Assembly (NCBI GenBank): GCA_028532765.1
Contig: JAQQAR010000087.1
Coordinates: 1-64,000 of the forward strand
DNA from: Sphaerochaetaceae bacterium
GTDB lineage: Bacteria; Spirochaetota; Spirochaetia; Sphaerochaetales; Sphaerochaetaceae
Direction of reading: 5' to 3'
Length of the DNA: 64,000 bases
The notes beneath the pieces were generated by a model. It had not been told where the DNA came from. It saw nothing but the letters and a program-made list of their open reading frames with translations, and did no database searches. This document shows, one piece after another, positions 9,312 through 17,427 of the stretch (the first letter of the stretch is position 1; every line of letters starts with the position of its first letter). The translations under genes were made by a program, and so were the position numbers.

Positions 9312-9963
9312 GCGACCCCTCTACAATTGCAATGCCGCTTGAGGCCCCGATTCTTGTAGCCCCTGCTTCAATCATTGCAATGGCATCCTCGTATGTGCGT
9401 ACTCCTCCAGAGGCTTTGACACCCAACTCTGGACCAACGGTCTTACGCATCAAGGCAATATCCTTTGCAGTTGCCCCACCGGTGGAGAAACCGGTGGAAG
9501 TCTTTACAAAGTCTGCACCGCTGGCTTTTGCCAACCTACAAGCACGTACTTTTTCCTCTTCATTCAAAAGACAGGTCTCAATGATGACTTTCAGGTGTGC
9601 ATTTCCACAAGCCTTCTTCACTGCAGCAATATCATCCTGTACCAAATCATCATCATGGTTCTTCAAGAACCCGATGTTGATGACCATATCAACCTCTTCG
9701 GCTCCAGCTTTCACTGCTGTCTTGGCCTCAAAGGCTTTACTCTCTGTAGCCATTGCACCCAAGGGGAACCCAACCACGGTACAAACTTTTACATCGCTCT
9801 TTTCCAACAATTTAACACAGAGCGGCACCCAGCAACTGTTTACACATACTGAAGCAAAATGATATTGGGCTGCTTCCTTGCAAAGTTTCTCTATCATAGG
9901 ACGAGTCGCAGAAGCTGCGAGCACCGTGTGATCGATGTATTTAGCGACATCTTCTTGTTTCAT
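9298..9963 (-). CDS. deoC: Deoxyribose-phosphate aldolase
   Basis: A 221-residue class I aldolase that splits 2-deoxyribose 5-phosphate into glyceraldehyde 3-phosphate and acetaldehyde in nucleoside breakdown. Family blocks are clear: [38 protein letters not shown] and FVKTSTGFS, which holds the Schiff-base Lys. The start was set at 9963 because GGGAGG lies 7 nt ahead; two upstream in-frame ATGs sit on or before that site. It overlaps the thymidine-kinase-like gene, giving a small nucleoside-salvage operon. Confidence 0.95.
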   Translation of the reverse strand: MKQEDVAKYIDHTVLAASATRPMIEKLCKEAAQYHFASVCVNSCWVPLCVKLLEKSDVKVCTVVGFPLGAMATESKAFEAKTAVKAGAEEVDMVINIGFLKNHDDDLVQDDIAAVKKACGNAHLKVIIETCLLNEEEKVRACRLAKASGADFVKTSTGFSTGGATAKDIALMRKTVGPELGVKASGGVRTYEDAIAMIEAGATRIGASSGIAIVEGSHGAN

Positions 9964-10043
9964 TGGCATCCTCCCTAGCATTAGGTACTACTGCTAGCTT
10001 ACTCCAAAAATTATCTATGAGCAACGAGAATAGCATCCCAAGC

Positions 10044-10070
10044 TTGACGAAGGACCCTGCTCCCTATACC
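10044..10070 (+). promoter_or_regulatory. Promoter of the Nudix operon, probably leaderless
   Basis: TTGACG (10044-10049), a 15-nt spacer and TATACC (10065-10070). The -10 box ends 8 nt before ATG 10079 and no Shine-Dalgarno is present. Confidence 0.5.
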
Positions 10071-10078
10071 CTAGCATC

Positions 10079-11023
10079 ATGATTCTTCAAACCATCGAAC
10101 AATACTATACTTGGGCTCTGATCGCTATCCTTTTACTCAATCTTGCCCAACGAAAAATTCCGGGAACCTATAAAAAACGGTTTGCCACCATCTACCTGGC
10201 CTCCATCTTGCTTCTTTTTGAAGTAGGAGTGGTAGTCATACTCTCCAGGGATCTGAACCACAACCTCGGTTGGTTGGTAGCCATTATCTGTGCAGGGCTT
10301 CTCTTCCTATTGAGAAAGAGAGCCCTTCCTTTCCGTTTCCACTGCGTTGAGTGTGACAAGCGACTTGATTTCAACCATATCATTGGTCATGACGACAATC
10401 TTTGCCAGGAGTGCCACTACAAGGCTCATCCTGAGGAAGCCAAGGCGGAAGAAGAAAAGAAGAAAGAGCTTGCACAACCAGAAGAGGCAGAAGAGGATGC
10501 ACGCTATCGTGACGCGGCCTCAGTTGCAGACATTGACTGGGATCTGTGGGAACCTAAGGAAGTATGTGTCATCACCTATCTGTTCAATGATGATCAAGTG
10601 CTTCTTATTGACAAGAAAACCGGCCTGGGCTCTGGACTGGTGAACGCTCCCGGTGGCCATATTGAAGAGACTGAAACCGCTCTTGAAGCTGCAAAACGCG
10701 AATTTAGTGAGGAGACTGGCCTTGAGGTTGATGACCTACGCATGGTTGGAAAGCTTAACTTCCAGTTCCGTGATGGTCTTTCAGAGAGAGGATATGTCTA
10801 TTTTGCTCACTCCTTCAGTGGAGAACTCCAAGAGACCGATGAAGCACGCCCCTTCTGGTGTCCGGTAAGTGAAATCCCCTATGACAAGATGTGGGAGGAT
10901 GATATTCATTGGCTTCCGCTTGCCATGGAAGGAAAGCGCTTTGAAGGTTCCTTCATCTTCGATGGACAGGTAATGGTAGACAAATTGGTCACCACCGAAG
11001 AGGACGATGAAGAAGAGCTCTGA
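10079..11023 (+). CDS. Membrane-anchored Nudix hydrolase with a zinc-ribbon segment
   Basis: A 314-residue protein. Residues about 5-25 and 40-80 hold two or three hydrophobic segments. A CxxC...CxxC zinc ribbon follows (FHCVECDKRL...NLCQECHYK), then an acidic, Lys-rich linker (about 120-145), and finally a Nudix domain with the box GGHIEETETALEAAKREFSEETGLEV broken only by normal variation (G-x5-E-x7-REFSEETGL). Nudix enzymes cleave X-linked nucleoside diphosphates; the sequence resembles the MutT/8-oxo-dGTPase side of the family, but the substrate cannot be told. It heads an operon and overlaps the next gene by 17 nt. Confidence 0.85.
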   Translation: MILQTIEQYYTWALIAILLLNLAQRKIPGTYKKRFATIYLASILLLFEVGVVVILSRDLNHNLGWLVAIICAGLLFLLRKRALPFRFHCVECDKRLDFNHIIGHDDNLCQECHYKAHPEEAKAEEEKKKELAQPEEAEEDARYRDAASVADIDWDLWEPKEVCVITYLFNDDQVLLIDKKTGLGSGLVNAPGGHIEETETALEAAKREFSEETGLEVDDLRMVGKLNFQFRDGLSERGYVYFAHSFSGELQETDEARPFWCPVSEIPYDKMWEDDIHWLPLAMEGKRFEGSFIFDGQVMVDKLVTTEEDDEEEL

Positions 11024-11912
11024 CCTGGCTCTGGGAAGCTGGCAATTCGGTCCCAGCCATGGGTTTTGGACCGGGAGCACCACACAAGCTTCCCGTCTTA
11101 CTATCAGCGCTGCATACAAGGCAGGTATCAGGCATTTTGATACCGCCCCAGCGTATGGAAATGGCCTTGCCGAGCAACTGCTCGGTTCGGTCCTCTCTGG
11201 AAAATCAGCCATCATTGATACAAAATTCATGCCCAAGCACCCCAGCTTGGTGGCTCAAGATGTCCAGAAAAGCCTCGACCGTCTTAAGAGAGCCTCGATC
11301 AATACCCTGTACCTACACTGGCCTAGTTCTTCGGTAGACCTTAGCCCAATCGTGGAATCAGCAGCAGGTCTTATCGAGCAAGGGAAAATTCAAGCTCTTG
11401 GACTTTCCAATACCCCTCTCCCCTTGGTGCAAAGGTTGCAGGGTCTTCCCATCACGTTCCTGCAAATACCTTGTTCGCTCCTGTGGACAAGGGGACTGGA
11501 AGAGTATAAGGAGTATGCAGAGAAACAAAGCATCTCCTTAGTGGGATACAGTCCCCTGGGTCTAGGATTGCTAAGCGGTAAGTACCCCCAGAGGCCCAAT
11601 GACAGCAGGGGGGATCTCTATGTTTACCAAGACAGAGCCTATTCGGTATTCTTGGAATTGCTTGAGCTACTCTCTTTCCTCGCAAAAGAAAAAGCACTTA
11701 GCATGGCTCAACTTGCCCTGGCCTGGGCCCGGAGCCAGGATTTTGCAAGCATCCTTGTTGGAGCACGTTCACCACAGCAGCTATTCCCGCTCCTGGATAC
11801 CGATGTAATCAGCCTTGACGAAGGAGAGAAAAGGTTGTTGGATGAAGTGGCAGGACGATTAAGTGCATGCGCTCCCCCTTCATGGGACAATCTTTTCGGA
11901 CATAGGTGGTAG
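11007..11912 (+). CDS. Aldo/keto reductase
   Basis: A 301-residue NAD(P)H-dependent oxidoreductase of the aldo/keto reductase TIM-barrel family. The catalytic tetrad is visible: Asp and Tyr in HFDTAPAYGNG, Lys in IIDTKFMP and His in TLYLHWPS. The C-terminal part has the cofactor-binding block ILVGARSPQQL. The start at ATG 11007 overlaps the Nudix gene, with its AAGAAGAG run nearby. The carbonyl substrate is unknown. Codon use matches the neighbours. Confidence 0.9.
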   Translation: MKKSSDLALGSWQFGPSHGFWTGSTTQASRLTISAAYKAGIRHFDTAPAYGNGLAEQLLGSVLSGKSAIIDTKFMPKHPSLVAQDVQKSLDRLKRASINTLYLHWPSSSVDLSPIVESAAGLIEQGKIQALGLSNTPLPLVQRLQGLPITFLQIPCSLLWTRGLEEYKEYAEKQSISLVGYSPLGLGLLSGKYPQRPNDSRGDLYVYQDRAYSVFLELLELLSFLAKEKALSMAQLALAWARSQDFASILVGARSPQQLFPLLDTDVISLDEGEKRLLDEVAGRLSACAPPSWDNLFGHRW

Positions 11913-11915
11913 CAT

Positions 11916-12515
11916 ATGAAGATACTCAAGCAACGCTCACAGTGTGAGATTGAAGTAAAAAAGTCTCGATTCATTGCTATCGCTCAACCCATCAGTGAAC
12001 TCTCCGAGATCAAGAATTTGGTTAATGAAACGAGGGCTGAACATCCAGGGGCTAATCATGTTGTTCATGCTGCTGTCGTTGGACCAAAGGGAGATCTCTA
12101 TAGCTATAGTGATGATCATGAGCCAAAGAATACTGCTGGCAGACCCGCACTCGAGGTACTGAAAGGGAGCAGTGTCACCAATATCCTGATACTCATCATC
12201 CGTTACTTCGGAGGAACGTTATTGGGCACTGGAGGTCTGGTAAAAGCCTATGGCGATAGTGCCAAGGAAATCCTCTCCATTATCAAGACAGAAGAGTTGA
12301 TTGAGAAAACAAGATTCTCCTTCACGATACCCTATAATCTCTATGAGCTAGCAAAGATTGACCTCGTATTGCTTCAAGCGGATATTGAAAACGAGGAATT
12401 CACGACAGATGTATCCATCACAGGCACTCTTCCGAGAACCAATACTGAGCAATTAACTTCCAGAATTACAGAACTATCAGGCGGACAGTGTGAGGTTACT
12501 CTTACCGATTTGTAA
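11916..12515 (+). CDS. yigZ: YigZ/IMPACT family protein
   Basis: A 199-residue member of the YigZ family. The N-terminal IMPACT domain has KKSRFIAIAQP, the conserved DDHEPKNTAGRPAL block and IRYFGGTLLGTGGLVKAYG. A ferredoxin-like C-terminal domain (DUF1949 type, about 135-199) follows. The eukaryotic relative IMPACT regulates Gcn2; the bacterial role is unsettled. It starts 3 bp after the aldo/keto reductase stop and ends overlapping the convergent M28 peptidase gene by 14 bp. Confidence 0.93.
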   Translation: MKILKQRSQCEIEVKKSRFIAIAQPISELSEIKNLVNETRAEHPGANHVVHAAVVGPKGDLYSYSDDHEPKNTAGRPALEVLKGSSVTNILILIIRYFGGTLLGTGGLVKAYGDSAKEILSIIKTEELIEKTRFSFTIPYNLYELAKIDLVLLQADIENEEFTTDVSITGTLPRTNTEQLTSRITELSGGQCEVTLTDL

Positions 12516-13893
12516 GCTTTGAGAAGATCAAGGAAACCTCAGGAGGGGATTCCTCCTCTTCTTCCTTACTCTCTTCCCATAATTGTTTACCATCTACCAT
12601 ATCAGTAAGTTTGATGGCAATGGAGAGCGCTCTTTCCAAGGCACTCGGTTCTATCGCTTCCACGACATCATTGCGGGTATGCTGCACCGATGGTTTGCTA
12701 CGGTCATCCCAAGCAACTGCAGTCAGGGTGGTGGCTGAAATACCACACCTGCTCGCTTCTGCAGCATCGGTGCCGCCCCACAGGCGTGGAATTGATTCAC
12801 TTCTAGATTCATACCCCATTGAGTGTGCAATTTCCGTACAGCGCCTTGCCAAGGAAGCATCAAGCTGTTGGGTTCCATTGACATCCTTCTCCAGGAAGGT
12901 AATCTGGTCACCATAGTAGACGGAATCAAAGTTCAATACGATTGGATCAATCAATGAGTCGGCCATTGATGTGTACCAATGCCTCGATCCCTGCAGTGCT
13001 GCTTCCTCCCCATCAAAGGAGCAGAAGATCAATCGGGTATTCCTGAGAGGCTTCCCACAATCCTTCCTCCAATGGAAATACCTGGCAAGCTGTACGGTCA
13101 TCCCCACTGAAACAAGATTGTCCCCAGCTCCAGGAGATCCCTCCTTTTCATACATCGACCGCAGGGGAAACAACAGGGGGGTAGCTCCCAGAAAAAGGAA
13201 AAGGAGAAGGAGAAGCACAAGGGAAGGAATATTTGGCAATAACAAAACACTTGCAATAAGCTCAGAAAAAACCTGCACCAAGGCCAGCACTCCACAAGCG
13301 ATGAACAGTGCAACCGGTAAGAGCACATTTTTTGCGTAGGATATCCACTCAAGTTGGTTGTATCGGTGTAAAGGTGCACTGTCATGATGTGAACTGAAAA
13401 TAAGCGTGTGTTGTACCTCTTCCTTTGGTTCCAGGACTCCATGGACATTCACCCCTTCTGCGTTGCAACGATTTTTACGGGTAAAAGGTCGGTAGAGATA
13501 GAGTTCCCTAGTGGCGTAATAGCAAAAACCAATAAAAAGCAAGAGTGAAATCCAGGGAAGTCCAACCAACATCAGGACCACCAAAAGAGGATACAGGATG
13601 ATCATAATCGTGAAAGGTTGACTATGAGCCTTCGTATCGAGAGGAAATTTGGTATTGGTTGTTTCATCACAGAAATGTTTATACGCATCCTCAATTGCTT
13701 CAGCAGCGCTATGACCTGCATCACTACCAGCTACCCTTGGGCCATAGAGATCAACAAGAGTCTTGGTGAAGGCCAGGGCAAGGCTGGCAAGCTTACCGGC
13801 TTTCAATGTCTCGAGTTTTTGCCTAGGTTTCTCTTTTTGGCCATCCACCAGCGTAGGCGGCTTCTTTCGTTTTCTTGGAAGAGGGAACTTCAT
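12502..13893 (-). CDS. Membrane-embedded M28-family metallopeptidase
   Basis: A 463-residue predicted zinc aminopeptidase or carboxypeptidase. M28 ligand motifs are in order: SSHHDSAP (His, Asp), GAGDNLVS (bridging Asp), CSFDGEEAAL (catalytic and metal Glu), LNFDSVYYG (Asp) and VQHTRNDV (His). Unlike soluble M28 enzymes, it has hydrophobic segments before the catalytic domain (about 95-145) and a second pair inserted between the first and second ligand motifs (about 195-270). The active site is probably membrane-proximal. The basic N terminus fits a cytoplasmic N end. It has no Shine-Dalgarno and a -10 box 9 nt upstream. Confidence 0.85.
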   Translation of the reverse strand: MKFPLPRKRKKPPTLVDGQKEKPRQKLETLKAGKLASLALAFTKTLVDLYGPRVAGSDAGHSAAEAIEDAYKHFCDETTNTKFPLDTKAHSQPFTIMIILYPLLVVLMLVGLPWISLLLFIGFCYYATRELYLYRPFTRKNRCNAEGVNVHGVLEPKEEVQHTLIFSSHHDSAPLHRYNQLEWISYAKNVLLPVALFIACGVLALVQVFSELIASVLLLPNIPSLVLLLLLFLFLGATPLLFPLRSMYEKEGSPGAGDNLVSVGMTVQLARYFHWRKDCGKPLRNTRLIFCSFDGEEAALQGSRHWYTSMADSLIDPIVLNFDSVYYGDQITFLEKDVNGTQQLDASLARRCTEIAHSMGYESRSESIPRLWGGTDAAEASRCGISATTLTAVAWDDRSKPSVQHTRNDVVEAIEPSALERALSIAIKLTDMVDGKQLWEESKEEEEESPPEVSLIFSKLTNR

Positions 13894-13902
13894 GATTGTT
13901 TC

Positions 13903-13931
13903 ATCATGACGAGAGCTGACTATGCTGTCAA
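13903..13931 (-). promoter_or_regulatory. Promoter of the M28 peptidase gene
   Basis: On the minus strand: TTGACA (13931-13926), a 17-nt spacer and CATGAT (13908-13903), ending 9 nt before the ATG. The -35 match is perfect and the -10 moderate. Confidence 0.5.
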
Positions 13932-13946
13932 GAAAGCGAATTCTAT

Positions 13947-13996
13947 ACCACTATTTTTTTCTCCCATCAGAACCACTATTTTTTTCTCCCATCAGA
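13947..13996. repeat. Perfect tandem duplication of a 25-bp unit
   Basis: Two adjacent identical units, 13947-13971 and 13972-13996. Each starts ACCACTA, then seven T, then CTCCCATCAGA. The array sits between the M28 gene promoter and the tRNA promoter. It looks like a recent slippage duplication. Confidence 0.95.
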
Positions 13997-14000
13997 GTTC

Positions 14001-14029
14001 TTGACAAAGATTGAGGCACTCACTATAGT
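14001..14029 (+). promoter_or_regulatory. Strong promoter of the tRNA cluster
   Basis: TTGACA (14001-14006), a 17-nt spacer and TATAGT (14024-14029), 48 nt before the first tRNA. This is close to the sigma-70 consensus. Confidence 0.85.
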
Positions 14030-14077
14030 GGTAACCCGATTGATATTCTTGTAAATAGAGGAATATCATGTCTGTTT

Positions 14078-14162
14078 GGAGAGATGTCCGAGCGGTCGAA
14101 GGAGGCGGTCTTGAAAACCGTTGAGGCGCGAGTCTCCGAGGGTTCGAATCCCCCTCTCTCCG
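14078..14162 (+). tRNA. tRNA-Ser (anticodon TGA)
   Basis: Acceptor GGAGAGA pairs with TCTCTCC, discriminator G. The anticodon loop CTTGAAA gives TGA, reading UCA and other UCN codons. A long variable arm and GGTTCGAATCC complete the class II tRNA. CCA is not encoded. Confidence 0.97.
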
Positions 14163-14201
14163 TTCATTCATCTATCTAGATGAATTTGTTTTTTTCTATA
14201 T

Positions 14202-14288
14202 GGAGAGGTGCGAGAGCGGCCGAATCGGGCTCCCTGCTAAGGAGTTGACCTGGTAACGGGTCCGGGGGTTCGAATCCCCCCCTCTCCG
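14202..14288 (+). tRNA. tRNA-Ser (anticodon GCT)
   Basis: Acceptor GGAGAGG/CCTCTCC, discriminator G, anticodon GCT in CTGCTAA, reading AGC and AGU. It has a long variable arm typical of serine tRNA. CCA is not encoded. Confidence 0.97.
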
Positions 14289-14309
14289 TTTTTGATTTTT
14301 TTTAGTATT

Positions 14310-14383
14310 GAGACCATAGCTCAGCTGGATAGAGCATCAGTTTGCGGAACTGAGGGTCGGAGGTTCGAATCCTCTTGGTCTCA
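14310..14383 (+). tRNA. tRNA-Arg (anticodon GCG, unusual)
   Basis: A 74-nt class I tRNA. Acceptor GAGACCA/TGGTCTC, discriminator A; anticodon stem TCAGT/ACTGA; loop TTGCGGA, so the anticodon is GCG at 14344-14346. The body closely resembles the common bacterial tRNA-Arg(ACG), with G in place of A at position 34. Bacteria normally read CGU/CGC/CGA with A34 edited to inosine by TadA, so G34 is unusual and would read only CGC and CGU. Confidence 0.93.
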
Positions 14384-14416
14384 TAGTTCGTTTTGTATGA
14401 AACGGTCATAACACTG

Positions 14417-14504
14417 GGAGAGATGTCCGAGTGGTCGAAGGAGACGGACTCGAAATCCGTTGTACCGTCTGACGGTACCGAGGGTTCGAATCCCTCTCTC
14501 TCCG
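14417..14504 (+). tRNA. tRNA-Ser (anticodon CGA)
   Basis: Acceptor GGAGAGA/TCTCTCC, discriminator G, anticodon stem ACGGA/TCCGT with loop CTCGAAA, anticodon CGA reading UCG. The long variable arm is TACCGTCTGACGGTA. Confidence 0.97.
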
Positions 14505-14549
14505 ATAGCTTGGATATTTTTTAGGTTTTTACCGTTTATTTCGTTCCTT

Positions 14550-14634
14550 GGAGAGGTGTCCGAGTGGTCGAAGGTGCACGCTTGGAAGGCGTGTGTGCTG
14601 AAAGGCACCGGGGGTTCGAATCCCCCCCTCTCCG
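14550..14634 (+). tRNA. tRNA-Ser (anticodon GGA)
   Basis: Acceptor GGAGAGG/CCTCTCC, discriminator G, anticodon GGA in CTTGGAA, reading UCC and UCU. It is the fourth serine tRNA of the cluster; together they cover all serine codons. Confidence 0.97.
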
Positions 14635-14641
14635 TTTTATT

Positions 14642-14749
14642 CCCAGTCAACAGATTCTGTGCTATGTGCATTCGCCCAACCCCGTCAGGACCGGAAGGTA
14701 GCAGCGGTAAGTGAATTGCCCATGAGACACAGGCGATTTGTTGGCTGGG
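14642..14749 (+). ncRNA. ffs: Bacterial small signal recognition particle RNA (4.5S RNA)
   Basis: The Ffh-binding domain is unmistakable: GTCAGGACCGGAAGGTAGCAG (14684-14704), with the GGAA tetraloop. The ends close the rod: CCCAGTCAACAGAT (14642-14655) pairs with ATTTGTTGGCTGGG (14736-14749), with G-T wobbles. TTTTTCTCT directly after is the terminator. The RNA joins Ffh to target membrane proteins. Its place just before dnaX is common in bacteria. Confidence 0.95.
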
Positions 14750-14808
14750 TTTTTCTCTGTTATCACCTCTTCACCAGATTGGCACTTCTGTTCCTAGATA
14801 GCAAAGTA

Positions 14809-14817
14809 TGGTATACT
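14809..14817 (+). promoter_or_regulatory. Extended -10 promoter of dnaX
   Basis: TGG followed by TATACT. No good -35 lies at 17 nt. The leader carries GAGGAG just ahead of the dnaX ATG. Confidence 0.5.
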
Positions 14818-14845
14818 CGCAGGGTACGTTCACAGAGGAGCTCTC

Positions 14846-16501
14846 ATGGCATATGAAGTAACAGCTACCAGGAAACGCCCCCAGTCTTTTGACAGCCTGG
14901 TAGGCCAGGAATTCGTGGTATCAACCATAAAACATGCAATCGAACTAGGAAGAATTGCCCACGCCTATCTGTTCAGTGGACCGAGAGGAGTAGGGAAGAC
15001 TTCATCTGCCCGAATATTGGCAAGGGCCTTGAACTGTGAACAAGGACCCACAGCCACTCCTTGTGGCGTCTGTTCCAACTGTCGTGAGATCACCCAAGGC
15101 AACAGTGTTGATGTTATTGAAATCGATGGTGCAAGCAACACAAGCGTGAATGACATCCGGCAGATCAAGGATGAGGTTCTCTTCCCTCCCCAGACCAGCA
15201 AGTACAAGATTTATATCATCGATGAAGTGCATATGCTCTCCACCAGTGCGTTCAATGCACTGCTGAAAACCATTGAAGAGCCTCCTGCATACATCATCTT
15301 TATCTTTGCGACTACTGAACTGCAAAAAGTACCGGCTACCATACGATCACGTTGTCAGCAGTTTCATTTCCAGCTTATTGATCTCGATACCATCAAGAAC
15401 TGTTTACGGGATGCTGCAAGTGATTTGGAAGTGGAAGCTGATGATGATGCACTGTTCTGGATCGCAAAGGAGTCCACAGGCTCCATGCGCGATGCCTACA
15501 CGCTCTTTGACCAGGTGGTCTCCTTTAGCCAGGGACACATCACCATGGAAAAAATCAGCAGCAAGCTGGGATTGGTCGGCATTGATCAGATTGCACAAAT
15601 AGTCTCTCATCTCTTGGAGGAACATACCGACCAGGCACTGCTCGCTGTACAAGACTTGTTGCAGGCAGGAGTATCGGTGGAACAGTGCATCAAGGACTTC
15701 ACCCTCTTCTTCAGAAGCTTGCTGTTTATCAAGGCAGGTTTGCATGATGATGCAATCCTCGGAGTACAATCCGACAGGATTCCCCTTGCCCTGAGAAACG
15801 CCTATTCGAGTGAACAGCTGGAAGCCGCCCTTGAGTTGCTACTCAAACTCTACCGGGAAATCAGGTACTCACTGAACCCACGATTTGAACTCGAGCTATT
15901 CATTTCCCGTCTTGGGAGCCTTCCTTCCCTTGTTTCAGCAACAACTCTCGTGAAGAAAATTACCCAAATGAGGGATGAACTACTCTCAGGGACAGTGAAA
16001 CTTCCCCCAAAAAAGCTTGAGGTCCAACCTGACCTACTTGCCACCAGGGAAACCATCAAGCCTAAGGAGAAGACACCCCCTTCCAGCAGCGTTGCAGCAC
16101 TTGGGCAGAGAATTGAGGAACCCAAAGAGCAGAGTGTTCCTGTAAAGCCGTTGCCTGTACAGAGTCGCCCATTCACCAAGGGAGATCTCCCTGCCTTGGT
16201 AGGCAAACTCTCAAGCGCACCACTGCTCAGCCAAGTGGTACAAGCAATTACTGAAGTAACGAATGATGAGGGAGTATTGAATCTTACCTTTTCCACTGCC
16301 TTCTGCCAGAACAAGGCAGAAGAGAGTACTGAAAAATTCAGATCCCTGGTCAAGGAGATTTCAGGGTTTGATGGACCGATACGGTTCCACTGCCTTGAGA
16401 CAGAGAAACAAGAAGAGGCCCCACAGACTGAAGATTCAGTAGTCTCAAAGATCGCCTCGATTTTCCGGGGAGAGATCACCCAACAAACCAATGAAATGTA
16501 A
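14846..16501 (+). CDS. dnaX: DNA polymerase III tau/gamma subunit
   Basis: A 551-residue clamp-loader ATPase that loads the DnaN clamp and ties the replisome together. Seen: YRKRP-like start (TRKRPQSFDSLVGQEFV), Walker A GPRGVGKTSS, the four-Cys zinc module CGVCSNC, Walker B IIDEVHML and the sensor/arginine-finger region IRSRCQQF. A linker from about 360 to 430 is charged and Pro-rich, followed by a C-terminal domain. Neighbours ybaB and recR follow in the usual order. GAGGAG precedes the ATG. Confidence 0.97.
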   Translation: MAYEVTATRKRPQSFDSLVGQEFVVSTIKHAIELGRIAHAYLFSGPRGVGKTSSARILARALNCEQGPTATPCGVCSNCREITQGNSVDVIEIDGASNTSVNDIRQIKDEVLFPPQTSKYKIYIIDEVHMLSTSAFNALLKTIEEPPAYIIFIFATTELQKVPATIRSRCQQFHFQLIDLDTIKNCLRDAASDLEVEADDDALFWIAKESTGSMRDAYTLFDQVVSFSQGHITMEKISSKLGLVGIDQIAQIVSHLLEEHTDQALLAVQDLLQAGVSVEQCIKDFTLFFRSLLFIKAGLHDDAILGVQSDRIPLALRNAYSSEQLEAALELLLKLYREIRYSLNPRFELELFISRLGSLPSLVSATTLVKKITQMRDELLSGTVKLPPKKLEVQPDLLATRETIKPKEKTPPSSSVAALGQRIEEPKEQSVPVKPLPVQSRPFTKGDLPALVGKLSSAPLLSQVVQAITEVTNDEGVLNLTFSTAFCQNKAEESTEKFRSLVKEISGFDGPIRFHCLETEKQEEAPQTEDSVVSKIASIFRGEITQQTNEM

Positions 16502-16516
16502 GTGAGGAAACACCGT

Positions 16517-16834
16517 ATGGATATGAACCCTTTTGAACTGTTGAAGAATATGAAAGGCATTCAGGAGAATGTGAAAAAAATGCAGGAAATGCTTCCCACC
16601 ATTACTGCAACAGGAAGTGCCGGTGCAGGTATGGTTGAAGTTACCATCAATGGAAAATTCATTGTCACTGACATCCATATTGAAAAAGATATTGTCGACC
16701 CAGATGATTTAGGAACACTCCAGGTATTGTTGAGTAGTGCCTTCAATGACGCATCAGCAAAAATCCAGCAGAAGATCCAGAGTGAAGGTATGAAATATGC
16801 CGGTCCTTTGGGTGGCTTCACCCCCCAGGCCTAG
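16517..16834 (+). CDS. ybaB: YbaB/EbfC nucleoid-associated protein
   Basis: A 105-residue DNA-binding protein that forms dimers. The family pattern NPFELLKNMKGIQENVKKMQE, GAGMVEVTINGKF and LQVLLSSAFNDASAKIQ is clear. ATG 16517 was chosen over GTG 16502 because GAGGAA (16504-16509) sits 7 nt before it. It lies between dnaX and recR, the common bacterial order. In Borrelia the homologue EbfC binds DNA. Confidence 0.95.
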   Translation: MDMNPFELLKNMKGIQENVKKMQEMLPTITATGSAGAGMVEVTINGKFIVTDIHIEKDIVDPDDLGTLQVLLSSAFNDASAKIQQKIQSEGMKYAGPLGGFTPQA

Positions 16835-16836
16835 TC

Positions 16837-17427
16837 ATGACAGCATTGGAAAACCTTATCCAAACCCTTTCCCGTCTTCCTGGCATCGGCCCAAAGAGTG
16901 CCTCGAGACTCGCCTATCACCTGATAAAGACCGAGAAGAGCTATAATCAGAACCTCAGCCAAGCAATTGCCACGATACAGGACCGGATTTTCCCCTGTTC
17001 CATTTGTGGCAGTTTCACCGAGACCGATCCTTGTCCTGTATGTAGTGATGCTTCCCGGGACAGGAGCCTTCTCTGTGTGGTGGAAGAACCCCAGGATGTG
17101 CTGACCATCCAGTCCAGTGGGGCATATAATGGACTCTATCATGTGCTTGGGGGAGCGATCAGTCCACTCGATGGAGTTGGGCCCGAACAGCTCTCATTCT
17201 CCCGCCTCCTTAAGCGTATCAAGGAGGGTCAGTTCACAGAACTGATCATAGCCACCAACCCAACTGAAGAGGGAGATACCACAGCTCTTTACATCAGACA
17301 TATTCTCAAGGAACATACAGAGCTCTCCATAACACGACTGGCCAGTGGACTGCCTATTGGAGGGGATTTGGAATATGCTGACAGAATCACCTTGGCAAGA
17401 TCATTACGAGGGAGAGTGACGTTCTAG
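16837..17427 (+). CDS. recR: Recombination protein RecR
   Basis: A 196-residue RecFOR-pathway protein that helps load RecA at gaps. It has the helix-hairpin-helix LPGIGPKSASRLAYHL, the four-Cys zinc motif CSICGSFTETDPCPVC, and a Toprim domain (LCVVEEPQDVL, ATNPTEEGDTTA). It begins 2 bp after ybaB. It ends overlapping the convergent DjlA-like gene by 4 bp. Confidence 0.97.
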   Translation: MTALENLIQTLSRLPGIGPKSASRLAYHLIKTEKSYNQNLSQAIATIQDRIFPCSICGSFTETDPCPVCSDASRDRSLLCVVEEPQDVLTIQSSGAYNGLYHVLGGAISPLDGVGPEQLSFSRLLKRIKEGQFTELIIATNPTEEGDTTALYIRHILKEHTELSITRLASGLPIGGDLEYADRITLARSLRGRVTF

